Source of the DNA: Alicycliphilus denitrificans K601
GTDB lineage: Bacteria > Pseudomonadota > Gammaproteobacteria > Burkholderiales > Burkholderiaceae_C
Reading direction: 5' to 3'
Length of the DNA: 64,000 bases
Assembly: GCF_000204645.1 (NCBI RefSeq)
Contig: NC_015422.1
Location: 2,373,001-2,437,000, forward strand
The first letter of the stretch is position 1. Every line of letters starts with the position of its first letter. The notes below the pieces were generated by a model that searched no databases, was not told where the DNA came from, and saw only the letters and a list, made by a program, of their open reading frames with translations. This document shows, piece after piece, positions 44,730-55,251 of this stretch. The translations under genes were made by a program, and so were the position numbers.

Positions 44730-45877
44730 AGGTGCCGCACCTGCAGCGTCGCACGCTGGCGCTGATCGCCGCCATCGTGCCACTGGCGGCCTTGTTCGTC
44801 TATGTCGTGCTGCGCTCGGGGCCGCTGGCGCCGGTGGCCGTGACGCTGGGCACGGTGCAGTCGCGCGCAGTGGCCCCGGCGCTGGCGGGCATCGGCACGG
44901 TGCAGGCACGCTACATCTACAAGATCGGCCCCACTGCCGCTGGCCGCGTGCAACGCCTGGACGTACATGTGGGGGACATGGTGCGGGCGGGCCAGGTGCT
45001 GGGCGAGATGGACCCCGTGGACCTGGACGAGCGCATACGCGCCCAGCAGGCCGCGATCAAGAGTGCCGAGGCTGGCCTGCGCCAGGCAGAGGCCCGGCAG
45101 AGCTACGCTCTGGATCAGGCGCGGCGCTACGGGCAACTGGTGTCCGTGCGTGCGACCAGCGAGGAAAACCTCGCCACCCGGCAGCAGGAGCTGGCCGTGG
45201 CCGATGCCGCGCTGGCGGCCGCGCGCGAGGACGCGAGCCGCCTGCGCTCGGAGCTGCAGGCGCTGCGCGCGCAGCGCGGCAACCTGCGCCTGGTAGCCCC
45301 CGTGGCCGGGCTGGTGGCCGCGCGCGACGCCGACCCCGGCACCACCGTCGTGGCGGGACAGGCGGTGATCAGGCTCATGGACCCCGCCAGCCTGTGGGTG
45401 GATGCGCGCTTCGACCAGATCAGCGCCCAGGGACTGGCGGCCGGCCTGCCGGCCGAGGTGGTGCTGCGCTCGCGCCACGGCCAGCCGCTGGCCGCGCGCG
45501 TGCTGCGCACCGAGCCGCTGGCCGACGCGGTGACCGAGGAACTGCTGGCCAAAGTCATCTTCGATGCGCTGCCCCGGCCGCTGCCCCCGATCGGGGAGCT
45601 GGCCGAGGTCACCGTGCATCTGCCACCGCTGCCCGAGGCGCCGACCATTCCCAACGCCGCCTTGCGTACCGTGGACGGCCAGCGCGGTGTGTGGAAGTTC
45701 AAGGATGGCGAGCTGGCCTTCGCGCCGCTGCGCCTGGGCCGCGCAGACTTGGACGGCCAGGTGCAGGTGCGGGAGGGCCTGGCCGTGGGCGACGCCATCG
45801 TGGTCTACAGCGAAAGGACCCTGGGCCCCAAGAGCCGCGTGCACGTGGTCGAGCGCATCGCTGGGGTGTCTCCATGA
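44726..45877 (+). CDS. HlyD-type periplasmic adaptor (membrane fusion protein)
   Basis: Protein of 383 residues. An N-terminal membrane anchor (LALIAAIVPLAALFVYVVLR) precedes a barrel/lipoyl half (IYKIGPTAAGRVQRLDVHVG), a coiled-coil hairpin (residues about 105-190, EARQSYALDQARRYGQL ... LAVADAALAAAREDASRL), the second lipoyl half (LRLVAPVAGLVAARDADPGT) and a beta-barrel. It couples the inner-membrane ABC transporter to an outer-membrane channel; no TolC gene is nearby. It overlaps TetR and the permease by 4 nt each. The set resembles DevBCA-type exporters. Confidence 0.88.
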   Translation: MKVPHLQRRTLALIAAIVPLAALFVYVVLRSGPLAPVAVTLGTVQSRAVAPALAGIGTVQARYIYKIGPTAAGRVQRLDVHVGDMVRAGQVLGEMDPVDLDERIRAQQAAIKSAEAGLRQAEARQSYALDQARRYGQLVSVRATSEENLATRQQELAVADAALAAAREDASRLRSELQALRAQRGNLRLVAPVAGLVAARDADPGTTVVAGQAVIRLMDPASLWVDARFDQISAQGLAAGLPAEVVLRSRHGQPLAARVLRTEPLADAVTEELLAKVIFDALPRPLPPIGELAEVTVHLPPLPEAPTIPNAALRTVDGQRGVWKFKDGELAFAPLRLGRADLDGQVQVREGLAVGDAIVVYSERTLGPKSRVHVVERIAGVSP

Positions 45878-47073
45878 TCAGCCTGGCCGGGCGCGACATC
45901 CTGCATGCCTGGGGCAAGTTCGTCTTCACCGGCATAGGCCTGGGCCTGCTGATCGGCGTGACGCTGACCATGGCTGGCGTGTACCGCGGCATGGTGGACG
46001 ACGGCAGGGTGCTGCTGGATAACAGCGGCGCCGATCTGTGGGTGGTGCAGAGGGACACGCTGGGCCCCTATGCCGAATCGTCCAGCGTGCCCGATGACCT
46101 GTGGCGCAGCCTGCGCGCCATGCCCGGCGTGGCGCAGGCGGCCAACGTCACCTACCTGACCATGCAGGTGGGCCACGGCGACAAGGACGTGCGCGCGATG
46201 GTGGTAGGCGTCGCCGCGGGCGGGCCCGGCGTGCCGGGCTGGCCGCCGCAGCTGGTGGCGGGGCGCCAGATCACGCGCGGGCATTACGAGGCCGTTGCCG
46301 ACGCCGCCGCCGGCGTGCGCCTGGGCGACGTGCTGAAGATCCGCCGCAACCGCTACACCGTGGTGGGTCTCACGCGGCGCATGGTGTCGTCCGCCGGCGA
46401 TCCCATGGTGTTCATACCGCTCAAGGATGCGCAGGCGGCGCAGTTCCTCAAGGACAACGACGCCGTCCTCATGCAGCGTCGCCGCACCGAGGCCAACCCG
46501 GCCTTCAACCGCCCGGCCGTGCCCGACCTGCTCGATGCGGTGATCGCCTCGCAGACCAGCAACGGCCAGGTGAACGCCGTGCTGGTGCGCCTGCGGCCCG
46601 GCTTCACGCCGCAGGAGGTGGCCGATCCGATCCGCCTTTGGCTGCGCCTGACGGTCTACGACCGCGCGCAGATGGAAGGCATCCTCGTGGGCAAGCTCAT
46701 TGCCACCTCTGCCAAACAGATCGGCATGTTCCTGGTGATCCTGGCGCTGGTCAGCGCGGCCATCGTCGCGTTCCTGATCTACACGTTGACCATGGACAAG
46801 ATCCGCGAAATCGCCGTGCTCAAGCTCATAGGCACGCGCAACCGCACGATTGCCGCCATGATCGTGCAGCAGGCCCTGGTGCTGGGCCTGATCGGCTTCG
46901 TCGTCGGCAAGATCACGGCCACCTTCGCCGCGCCGCTGTTCCCGAAGTACGTGCTGCTGGTGCCGTTCGACACCGTGGCGGGCTTTGCCGCCGTGATGGC
47001 GATCTGCGTGCTCTCCAGCGTGGTGGCCATACGCGTGGCGCTGCGGGTCGATCCCGCGCAGGCGATAGGGTGA
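45874..47073 (+). CDS. ABC transporter permease, FtsX/MacB-like (DevC type)
   Basis: Protein of 399 residues with four membrane helices: one near the N-terminus (FVFTGIGLGLLIGVTLTMAG) and three in the C-terminal third (IGMFLVILALVSAAIVAFLI; QQALVLGLIGFVVGKITATF; TVAGFAAVMAICVLSSVVAI). The large loop between them is the periplasmic MacB-core domain. MDKIREIAVLKLIGTRNRTI is the FtsX signature. As in DevC, this suggests mechanotransmission export of a lipid-like or periplasmic substrate rather than classical transport. Substrate unknown. Confidence 0.88.
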   Translation: MISLAGRDILHAWGKFVFTGIGLGLLIGVTLTMAGVYRGMVDDGRVLLDNSGADLWVVQRDTLGPYAESSSVPDDLWRSLRAMPGVAQAANVTYLTMQVGHGDKDVRAMVVGVAAGGPGVPGWPPQLVAGRQITRGHYEAVADAAAGVRLGDVLKIRRNRYTVVGLTRRMVSSAGDPMVFIPLKDAQAAQFLKDNDAVLMQRRRTEANPAFNRPAVPDLLDAVIASQTSNGQVNAVLVRLRPGFTPQEVADPIRLWLRLTVYDRAQMEGILVGKLIATSAKQIGMFLVILALVSAAIVAFLIYTLTMDKIREIAVLKLIGTRNRTIAAMIVQQALVLGLIGFVVGKITATFAAPLFPKYVLLVPFDTVAGFAAVMAICVLSSVVAIRVALRVDPAQAIG

Positions 47074-47077
47074 TGCC

Positions 47078-47788
<711 letters not shown>

Positions 47789-47790
47789 TT

Positions 47791-47845
47791 TTCAGTCAAA
47801 ACAGGCTCCAGCGCCCGTCCATCAAGCGCTGTCAGCTATCAATGA
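47791..47845 (+). repeat. dispersed palindromic repeat, copy 8 (forward)
   Basis: CAGTCAAAACAGGCTCC, then AGCGCCCGTCCATCAAGCGC and TGTCAGCTATCAATG. Shape and ends agree with the family (compare copy 2, which shares GCGCCCGcCCATCAAGCGC). It lies between convergent ABC ATPase and transglycosylase genes. Confidence 0.82.
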
Positions 47846-47858
47846 AAGAGCTTGAGCC

Positions 47859-49160
47859 TCATGGCTCCTGCAGCTGCTGCAGCAGCTCGCGCGTGGCGTA
47901 GCCGTCGGCCGGCAGGCCCAGGCTCTGCTGGTAGCGGCGCACGCCGGCGCGCGTGGCCGGGCCGGCCACGCCGTCAGGCGTGCCGGCGTCCAGGCCGCGG
48001 GCGTTGAGCAGTTCCTGCAATGTCTTGACGTCGCTGCGCGACAGGGGCTGCAGGTCGCGCGGCCAGGGGGTGGACAGGCCCGCGCCGCCGTCGATCCGGC
48101 GCGCCAGCAGGCCCACGGCCAGGGCGTAGTTCACCGAATTGTTGTAGCGCAGCAGGGCGCGGAAGTTGGGGCCGACCAGGATGGCCGGGCCGCGCGCGCC
48201 CGCGGGCGTGAGGATGGAGGCGTCCGGCAGCTGCGGCAGGGCGGCGCCGTCGATGCCGCGCACGCCCTCGGCGGCCCAGGCGTCGCTCGTCTGGCGCACG
48301 CCCAGCTCAGCGCGCGCGTAGTCGAAGCCGGGCGGCAGCCGCACCTCCACGCCCCAGGGCTGGCCGCTCTTCCAGCCCGAGTGGGCCAGGAAGTTCGCCG
48401 TGGAGGCGGCCACGTCGGGCACGCTGCCCCAGATGTCGCGGCGGCCGTCGCCGTCGGCGTCCACCGCGAAGCGCAGGAACACCGAGGGCAGGAACTGCGT
48501 GTGGCCCATGGCCCCGGCCCAGGAGCCCACGAGCGCGTCGGCCGCCATGTCGCCCTGGTCCACGATGCGCAGCGTCGCCAGCAGCTCGCCGCGCGCCCAG
48601 TCGCGGCGCCGGCCGTCGTAGGCCAGCGTGGCTAGGGCGTCGATGGTGGAGAAGCTGCCGAAGTTGCGGCCGTAGTTGCTCTCCATGCCCCAGATGGCCG
48701 TGATGATGCTGGCCGGCACGCCGTAGCGCTGCTCGGCCGCTTCCAGAGCGGCGGCATGCAGGCGGCGCTGCTCGCGCCCCTGGGCCACGCGCTGGGGCGA
48801 GACGGCGCTGTCCAGGTAGGCCCAGGGCGTTCGCGTGAATTCGGGCTGGGCGCGGTCGAGCTCCACCACCCGGGGCTGCCACTGGGCGCGGGCCAGCATG
48901 GCGTCCACGGTCTGCGTGTGGATGCCGGCCGCCAGCGCCTCCCGGGCGAAGGCCTCCAGCCAGGCGTGGAAGCCCGCGATGGTGTCCGCCGTGCCACTGG
49001 CGGCGGGTTCTGGTTCGGGCGCGGGGAGCGGCGCGGGCGTGGCGGCTGCCGGTGGCGGCGTAGCGGGAATGGGGGCGGGAGCGGCGGGTGGGGTGGGCTG
49101 GCTGGCGCAGCCCGCGAGGACCGCCAGGCCTATGGCGGTGGGCAGAAGCAGAGAACGCAT
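47859..49160 (-). CDS. lytic murein transglycosylase, MltB family, lipoprotein
   Basis: Protein of 433 residues. The lipoprotein signal MRSLLLPTAIGLAVLAGC gives a lipid-anchored Cys at residue 18, followed by a Pro/Ala linker to about residue 60. The SLT_2/MltB catalytic domain shows IITAIWGMESNYGRNFGSFS (catalytic Glu), GSWAGAMGHTQFLPSVFLRF and DIWGSVPDVAASTANFLAHS. A C-terminal peptidoglycan-binding domain (LQELLNARGLDAGTPDGVAG) ends the protein. It cleaves the glycan strand to 1,6-anhydro ends. Upstream in-frame ATGs exist, but the lipobox fixes the start at 49160. Confidence 0.92.
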   Translation of the reverse strand: MRSLLLPTAIGLAVLAGCASQPTPPAAPAPIPATPPPAAATPAPLPAPEPEPAASGTADTIAGFHAWLEAFAREALAAGIHTQTVDAMLARAQWQPRVVELDRAQPEFTRTPWAYLDSAVSPQRVAQGREQRRLHAAALEAAEQRYGVPASIITAIWGMESNYGRNFGSFSTIDALATLAYDGRRRDWARGELLATLRIVDQGDMAADALVGSWAGAMGHTQFLPSVFLRFAVDADGDGRRDIWGSVPDVAASTANFLAHSGWKSGQPWGVEVRLPPGFDYARAELGVRQTSDAWAAEGVRGIDGAALPQLPDASILTPAGARGPAILVGPNFRALLRYNNSVNYALAVGLLARRIDGGAGLSTPWPRDLQPLSRSDVKTLQELLNARGLDAGTPDGVAGPATRAGVRRYQQSLGLPADGYATRELLQQLQEP

Positions 49161-49233
49161 GGCGCCCATTGTGACGGCACGGGCCATGCATACTCGGGCC
49201 TTGCCTTGTTTCCGGCTGCAACTTTCCCTGCCC

Positions 49234-50670
49234 ATGCACACCTTCCTCTGGCACGACTACGAAACCTTCGGAACCGACACGCGCCGCGACCGGCCGGCGC
49301 AGTTCGCGGCCATACGCACCGATGCGCAGCTGAACGAGATCGGCGAGCCGCTGATGCTGTACTGCCGGCCGGCCAACGACTACCTGCCGGACCCGCAGTC
49401 ATGCCTCATCACTGGCATCACGCCGCAGCTGTGCCTGGAGAAGGGCGTGCCCGAGCATCAGTTCGCCGCGCGCATCGAGGCCGAGCTGGCGCTGCCCGGC
49501 ACCATCGGCGTGGGCTACAACACCATCCGCTTCGACGACGAGATCACGCGCTTCATGTTCTGGCGCAACCTCATGGACCCCTACGCGCGCGAGTGGCAGA
49601 ACCAGTGCGGCCGCTGGGACCTGCTGGACGTCGTGCGCCTGGCCTACGCGCTGCGCCCGGACGGCATCGAGTGGCCCGTGGCCGATGGCAAGACCAGCTT
49701 CAGGCTGGAGAACCTGACGAAGGCCAACGGCCTGGCGCACGAGGCCGCGCACGACGCGCTGTCGGACGTGCGCGCGACGATAGCGCTGGCGCGGCTCGTG
49801 CGCGCGCGCAATCCCCGGCTGTTCGACTTCGCGCTCGGCCTGCGCAAGAAGGACCGCGTGGCGGCCGAGCTGCGCCTGCCCGCCACCGCGCAGACGGCCC
49901 GGCCGTTCCTGCATGTCTCGGGCATGTTCGGCGCCGAGCGCGGGTGCCTGGCCGTGATGTGGCCGCTGGCCAGCCACCCCACGAACAAGAACGAGCTGCT
50001 GGCCTGGGACCTAGCGCACGACCCGGCCGAGCTGGCCACGCTTTCCGCCGACGAGATCCGCCAGCGCCTGTTCACGCGCGCGGCCGACCTGCCCGAGGGC
50101 GTCACGCGCCTGCCGCTCAAGAGCGTGCACCTGAACAAGTCGCCCATGGTGGTGGGCAACGTGAACACGCTCACGCCCGCCGTGGCCCAGCGCTGGGGCC
50201 TGGACATGGCGCAGGCCGCGCGGCACGCCGAGGCCGCGCGCCGGCTGCCCGACATGAGCGCCATCTGGGCCCAGGTGTTCCAAAGGCCGCAGGAGGGGCC
50301 CGTGGACGTGGACCAGGACCTGTACGGCGGCTTCCTCGGCAACGAGGACCGCCGGCGCCTGAACCGCCTGCGCGCGCTCTCGCCCGAAGAGCTCGCGCGC
50401 GAGCGCCCCGGGTTTGACGACGAGCGCCTGGCCGAGCTGGTCTGGCGCTACCGCGCGCGCAACTTCCCGCAGACGCTCTCGCCCGAGGAGCACGAGCGCT
50501 GGGAGGCGCACCGCGTCGCCATGCTGGTGGAGGGCGAGGGCGGCGGCCTGACCTTCGACGCCCTGTTCGAGCGCCTGGACGAGCTGGGCGAACAAGCCGA
50601 CGACGAGCGCACCGAGGCCATCCTGGGCGCCATCTACGACTATGCCGAAGGCATCGCCCCCGGCATGTGA
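49234..50670 (+). CDS. sbcB: exodeoxyribonuclease I
   Basis: Protein of 478 residues; 3'-to-5' single-strand DNA exonuclease used in recombination and mismatch repair. The DEDD-type active site is FLWHDYETFGTDTRRDRPAQ (Asp/Glu), GYNTIRFDDEITRFMFWRNL and AHDALSDVRATIALARLV (HxxxD near residue 180). The remaining two thirds hold the SH3-like and C-terminal helical parts (PTNKNELLAWDLAHDPAEL; VHLNKSPMV). It overlaps the following sirtuin gene by 29 nt in another frame. Confidence 0.95.
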   Translation: MHTFLWHDYETFGTDTRRDRPAQFAAIRTDAQLNEIGEPLMLYCRPANDYLPDPQSCLITGITPQLCLEKGVPEHQFAARIEAELALPGTIGVGYNTIRFDDEITRFMFWRNLMDPYAREWQNQCGRWDLLDVVRLAYALRPDGIEWPVADGKTSFRLENLTKANGLAHEAAHDALSDVRATIALARLVRARNPRLFDFALGLRKKDRVAAELRLPATAQTARPFLHVSGMFGAERGCLAVMWPLASHPTNKNELLAWDLAHDPAELATLSADEIRQRLFTRAADLPEGVTRLPLKSVHLNKSPMVVGNVNTLTPAVAQRWGLDMAQAARHAEAARRLPDMSAIWAQVFQRPQEGPVDVDQDLYGGFLGNEDRRRLNRLRALSPEELARERPGFDDERLAELVWRYRARNFPQTLSPEEHERWEAHRVAMLVEGEGGGLTFDALFERLDELGEQADDERTEAILGAIYDYAEGIAPGM

Positions 50671-51490
50671 CCCGGGGCTTGCCATCGGGCCGCTGCGGGA
50701 CTGGCTGCGCCTCCACCCGCGCCTGTTCGTGGTCACTGGCGCGGGCTGCAGCACCGGGGCCGGCATTCCCGACTACCGCGACGAGAACGGCGACTGGAAG
50801 CGCCCCCAGCCCGTCACCTACCAGGCCTTCATGGGCGACGCGGCCACGCGCCGGCGCTACTGGGCGCGCAGCCTCGCCGGCTGGCCCGTGATGGGCGGTG
50901 CGCGGCCCGGCGCGGCGCACCATGCGCTCGCGCGGCTGGAGCGGCAGGGCCGCATCGAGCTGCTGCTGACCCAGAACGTGGACGGCCTGCACCATGCCGC
51001 CGGCAGCCGGCGCGTGATCGACCTGCATGGCCGCATCGACACCGTGCGCTGCATGGACTGCGAGGCGCGCACGCCCCGCGCCGAACTGCAGCGCGAGCTG
51101 CTGCGGCGCAACCCCGCCTGGGCCGCATTGCAGGCCAGCGCCGCGCCCGACGGCGACGCCGACCTGGAGGGGCGTGACTTCCAATCCTTCGACGTGCCGC
51201 CGTGCCCGCGCTGCGGCACCGGCCTGCTCAAGCCCGACGTGGTGTTCTTCGGCGAGAGCGTGCCGCGCGGGCGCGTCGATGCGGCCCACGCCGCCCTGGC
51301 CCGCGCCGACGCGGTGCTGGTCGCGGGCTCATCGCTCATGGTGTATTCGGGCTATCGCTTCGTGCAGGCGGCGGCGCAGCGGGGCCTGCCCGTGGCCGCC
51401 ATCAACCGCGGCCGCACGCGCGCCGACGGCCTGCTGGCGCTCAAGCTGGAGGCGGACGTGGGGCAGACGCTGGAGCAACTATCGTATTGA
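50642..51490 (+). CDS. NAD-dependent protein deacylase, Sir2 family
   Basis: Protein of 282 residues. Sirtuin motifs are [36 protein letters not shown], catalytic His in [11 protein letters not shown], the zinc knuckles CMDC and CPRC, and [15 protein letters not shown]. The GAGCST...DYRDENG pattern and length resemble class II (SIRT4-like) enzymes, so deacylase or ADP-ribosyl/lipoamidase-type activity is possible. Start ATG 50642 lies within the 3' end of sbcB (29-nt overlap); the first 15 residues are poorly conserved. The TGA lies in repeat copy 9. Confidence 0.9.
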   Translation: MPKASPPACDPGLAIGPLRDWLRLHPRLFVVTGAGCSTGAGIPDYRDENGDWKRPQPVTYQAFMGDAATRRRYWARSLAGWPVMGGARPGAAHHALARLERQGRIELLLTQNVDGLHHAAGSRRVIDLHGRIDTVRCMDCEARTPRAELQRELLRRNPAWAALQASAAPDGDADLEGRDFQSFDVPPCPRCGTGLLKPDVVFFGESVPRGRVDAAHAALARADAVLVAGSSLMVYSGYRFVQAAAQRGLPVAAINRGRTRADGLLALKLEADVGQTLEQLSY

Positions 51491-51543
51491 TAGCTGCTGA
51501 TGCTTGATGGGCGGGATTTGAGTGGCTATTTGACCCAAATTGG
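51477..51543 (-). repeat. dispersed repeat, copy 9 (reverse), contains the sirtuin stop
   Basis: CAACTATCGTATTGATAGCT, then GCTGATGCTTGATGGGCGGG and TTTGAGTGGCTATTTGACCC. The CTATC...GATAG palindromic end and the AAATnGnC end match; the stem has drifted. The last codons and TGA of the sirtuin gene lie in it. Confidence 0.72.
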
Positions 51544-51622
51544 CCGTTTGGCCTACACGGGCGCCGCCGGGGCATAGGGACAATGGCAGGCCCTAGGCCG
51601 ATACGTTCCAGAAGACCAGACC

Positions 51623-53986
51623 ATGAACCGTGGCGAACCGGATCCCTCCTTGCCCCCGCACAGGGCCTTGGCGCTCGAATCGCTCGTGCCCAGCCTGCGG
51701 CTGATGGTCGGCCTCGTCATCGCGGCGCTCATCATCGCGGGGCTGTATTTCGGGCGCACCATCCTCGTGCCGCTGGTGCTGGCTTTCCTGCTGAGCTTCG
51801 TGCTCGCGCCGCTCGTGGACCGGCTCAGGCGCCTGCGCGTGCCGGACGTGGCCGCCGTGCTCGCGGTGGTGCTGGCCACGCTGCTGGTGCTGGGCGCGGG
51901 CGCCACGCTGGTGGCCAACGAGGCGCGCGCGCTGAGCGCCGAGCTGCCCTCCTACCAGAGCACCATCCGCGGCAAGCTGCGCAACCTGCGCAAGCAGATG
52001 CGCGCGCCCGGCATGTTCGACGGCGCCAAGCGCACGCTGGACATCGTGCAGCGCGAGGTGGACGCGGCCACCCCCGCCACGCCCGCCGCCGTGCAGAAGG
52101 TGCAGGTGCTGCCCCCGCCCGTCTCGCCCGCGCAGCAGGCGATGGCGGCGCTGGGCTCCGTGAGCGGGCCGCTGGCCGATGCCGCGCTGGTGCTGGTGTT
52201 CGTGGTCTTCATTCTGCTCGACCGCGTGGACCTGCGCGACCGCCTGCTGCGCCTGTGGGGGCGCGACCTGCACCGCGCCACCGACGCGATGGACGAGGCG
52301 GGCGGCCGCATCACGCGCTACCTCACCATGCAGCTGCTGGTGAACGCGACCTACGGCATTCCGCTGGCCGCGGGGCTGTGGTTCATCGGCGTGCCGGGCG
52401 CGCTGCTCTGGGGCGTGCTGGCGGCGGTGATGCGCTTCGTGCCCTACGTGGGGCCGCTGATCTCCAGCGCCTTCCCCGTGGCGCTGGCGTTCGCGGTCGA
52501 TCCGGGCTGGAGCCTTGTGCTGTGGACCATCGGGCTGATCGCGGTGCTGGAGCTCATCAGCAACAACGTCGTCGAGCCCTGGCTCTACGGCGCGAGCACG
52601 GGGCTGTCGGTCATGTCGCTGATCGTCTCCGCCACGTTCTGGACGGCGCTGTGGGGGCCGGTGGGGCTGGTCATGTCCACGCCGCTCACCGTGTGCCTGC
52701 TGGTCGTGGGGCGCTATCTGCCGCAGCTCGCCTTCCTGGACGTGCTGCTGGGCAGCCAGCCTGCGCTCGACGGGCCCACGCGCGTGTACCAGCGCCTGCT
52801 GGCCGGCGACGCGGACGAGGCCATCGAGCTGAGCGCGCAGCAGATCGACGCCGCGCAGGGCGGGGTGCGCGAGTTCTATGCGGGCACGGGCCTGTCCGTG
52901 CTGCGCATGGCCGTGGGCGACCACGCGCGCGCGGCCACGCCGCACCACCGGCTGCGCGTGGTGGAGGGCATGGACGAACTGCTGGACGAACTGGCCGAGC
53001 AGTACCCGCCGCCGCCCGCCATTGCCGCCGCGCGGCCCGGCGTGGCCTGTATCGGCGGCAAGTGGGAGGTGGACCAGCTCGCCGCGCGCATGCTGGCGCA
53101 CGCGCTGCAGCTGCAGGGCTGCCCGGCGCAGGCGCACTCGCGCGGCGCGCAGCACGAGGCCGGCCCCGCGCTGGACGGCGCGCAGGTGGTCTGCCTTGCC
53201 TGGCTCGCGCCCGACCCGGCCGCTGTGTCCGCTTCTGCGCGCCACCTGTGCCGGCGCGTCAAGCGCCGCTGGCCGCACGTGCAGGTGGTGCTGGCGTTGC
53301 TGAACGGGACCGAGGGCCTGCCGGACGAAGGGGTGCTCGGGCAATTCGGCGCCGATGCCGTCGTCACCTCGTTCGAGGAGACGCTGCTGTGCATCACCCG
53401 CATTCAGGGTGCATCCGCCAGCAACCACTACGAGAACGCCCCCGTGCCCGAGGGCGACGCCGCGCGCGTGGCCGCGCTGCATGCCAGCGGCGCGCTGCAC
53501 AGCGACGCGCTGGCCGCGCTGTGCCAGGGCGCGGCCCAGCGCGCGGCGGACATCTTCGACGTGCCCACGGCCATGATCTCGCTGGTCGATGCCGGGACGC
53601 AGCACGTGCGCTGCGTGCATGGCGTGCACGGTGGCGGGGCCATGCCGCGCGCTCTCTCGCTCTGCGGCCATGTGGTGGCCGGCGGCGGGCCGCTGGTGGT
53701 GCCCGACCTCGCGCGCGACGCGCGCTTCGCCGGCAACCCTCTGCTGCGCGAGCGCGCGCTGCGCTTCTACGCGGGCGTGCCGCTGCGCGACGGCGAAGGC
53801 CACGTGCTCGGCACGCTGTGCCTCATGGATGCCGAGCCGCGCAGCTTCGACGAGCGCGAGGCCCGGCTGCTGCAGGCCATGGCCGACGACCTCATGGCGA
53901 GCTGGCGCGGCGAACGCGCGCCGGGCCAGGGCGGCACGGATGCGCCGCCGCCCTCGGCCACCGTCGGTCAGCCCGTGCCCCAGTAG
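51623..53986 (+). CDS. AI-2E/PerM-family membrane protein fused to a C-terminal GAF domain
   Basis: Protein of 787 residues, more than twice the usual AI-2E family length (about 350). Residues 1-390 are the AI-2E/PerM domain: LVIAALIIAGLYFGRTILVP, LVLVFVVFILLDRVDLRDRL, LLWGVLAAVMRFVPYVGPLI and the late helix pair. Residues about 400-600 are soluble, with VACIGGKWEVDQLAARMLAH and VVCLAWLAPDP, resembling a cobalamin-binding-like or receiver-like Rossmann fold. Residues about 620-770 match a GAF domain: IFDVPTAMISLVDAGTQHVR, CGHVVAGGGPLVVPDLARDA, FYAGVPLRDGEGHVLGTLCL. The export family function (signal, ion or peptide efflux) is loosely defined; the fusion suggests sensing coupled to transport. 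It overlaps the convergent GNAT gene by 19 nt. Confidence 0.85.
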   Translation: MNRGEPDPSLPPHRALALESLVPSLRLMVGLVIAALIIAGLYFGRTILVPLVLAFLLSFVLAPLVDRLRRLRVPDVAAVLAVVLATLLVLGAGATLVANEARALSAELPSYQSTIRGKLRNLRKQMRAPGMFDGAKRTLDIVQREVDAATPATPAAVQKVQVLPPPVSPAQQAMAALGSVSGPLADAALVLVFVVFILLDRVDLRDRLLRLWGRDLHRATDAMDEAGGRITRYLTMQLLVNATYGIPLAAGLWFIGVPGALLWGVLAAVMRFVPYVGPLISSAFPVALAFAVDPGWSLVLWTIGLIAVLELISNNVVEPWLYGASTGLSVMSLIVSATFWTALWGPVGLVMSTPLTVCLLVVGRYLPQLAFLDVLLGSQPALDGPTRVYQRLLAGDADEAIELSAQQIDAAQGGVREFYAGTGLSVLRMAVGDHARAATPHHRLRVVEGMDELLDELAEQYPPPPAIAAARPGVACIGGKWEVDQLAARMLAHALQLQGCPAQAHSRGAQHEAGPALDGAQVVCLAWLAPDPAAVSASARHLCRRVKRRWPHVQVVLALLNGTEGLPDEGVLGQFGADAVVTSFEETLLCITRIQGASASNHYENAPVPEGDAARVAALHASGALHSDALAALCQGAAQRAADIFDVPTAMISLVDAGTQHVRCVHGVHGGGAMPRALSLCGHVVAGGGPLVVPDLARDARFAGNPLLRERALRFYAGVPLRDGEGHVLGTLCLMDAEPRSFDEREARLLQAMADDLMASWRGERAPGQGGTDAPPPSATVGQPVPQ

Positions 53987-54533
53987 TCCGCGCGCGCCAG
54001 CCGGTAGAGGCAATGCGCGCGCAGCGGGTGGCCTGCCGGCAGCGCTGGGTGGTCGAACGCCTCATGCGGGCATTCGCGCATGCCCAGCCGCCGCATCACC
54101 GCGCGCGAGCGCTGGTTGCCCACGGCGGTGAACGAGACGATTTCCTCCAGCCCCAGCCCCTCGAAGCCCGTGCGCAGCGCGAGCCGGGCGGCTTCGGTCG
54201 CGAGGCCCCGGCCCCAGAAAGGCCGCGCCAGGCGCCAGCCGATTTCCACGCAGGGCGAGAAGGGCAGATCGGGCGCGGGCGTGTGCAGGCCCACGAAGCC
54301 CATGAAGCGCGGCAACCCGTCTTCCAGGCTGTCCGCGGCCCAGAAGCCCCAGCCGCGCTCGGCGATTAGTGCCTCGATGCGCACGGCCATCGCGTCGCTT
54401 TGCGTGCGCGTGAGCGGGGCAGGGAAATGGCGCATCACTTCGGGGTCTGCGTTCAGCGCCGCGAAGGGTTCGCGGTCGGCCGCGGTCCACTGGCGCAGGC
54501 GAAGCCGGGGCGTGGAAAGCCGGTTGGACTCGA

Positions 54534-54537
<4 letters not shown>
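53968..54537 (-). CDS. GNAT-family N-acetyltransferase (RimJ/RimL-like)
   Basis: Protein of 189 residues. It begins with [20 protein letters not shown] (family-typical RLRLR), continues [20 protein letters not shown] and the acetyl-CoA loop [20 protein letters not shown], then [18 protein letters not shown]. The substrate may be an N-terminal amino group or small molecule. The start is a GTG at 54537 overlapping the upp TGA (GTGA), so it is coupled to upp. The 3' end overlaps the convergent AI-2E gene. Confidence 0.88.
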
Positions 54538-55163
<626 letters not shown>

Positions 55164-55251
55164 GGGCGGTGGCCTCTCGTGGTGTAGAGGGAAATGAAAT
55201 GGTTGGCAGAGGCGGAATTCTTGCACGCCGGCCGCCCGCGCGCGGCGGGAT

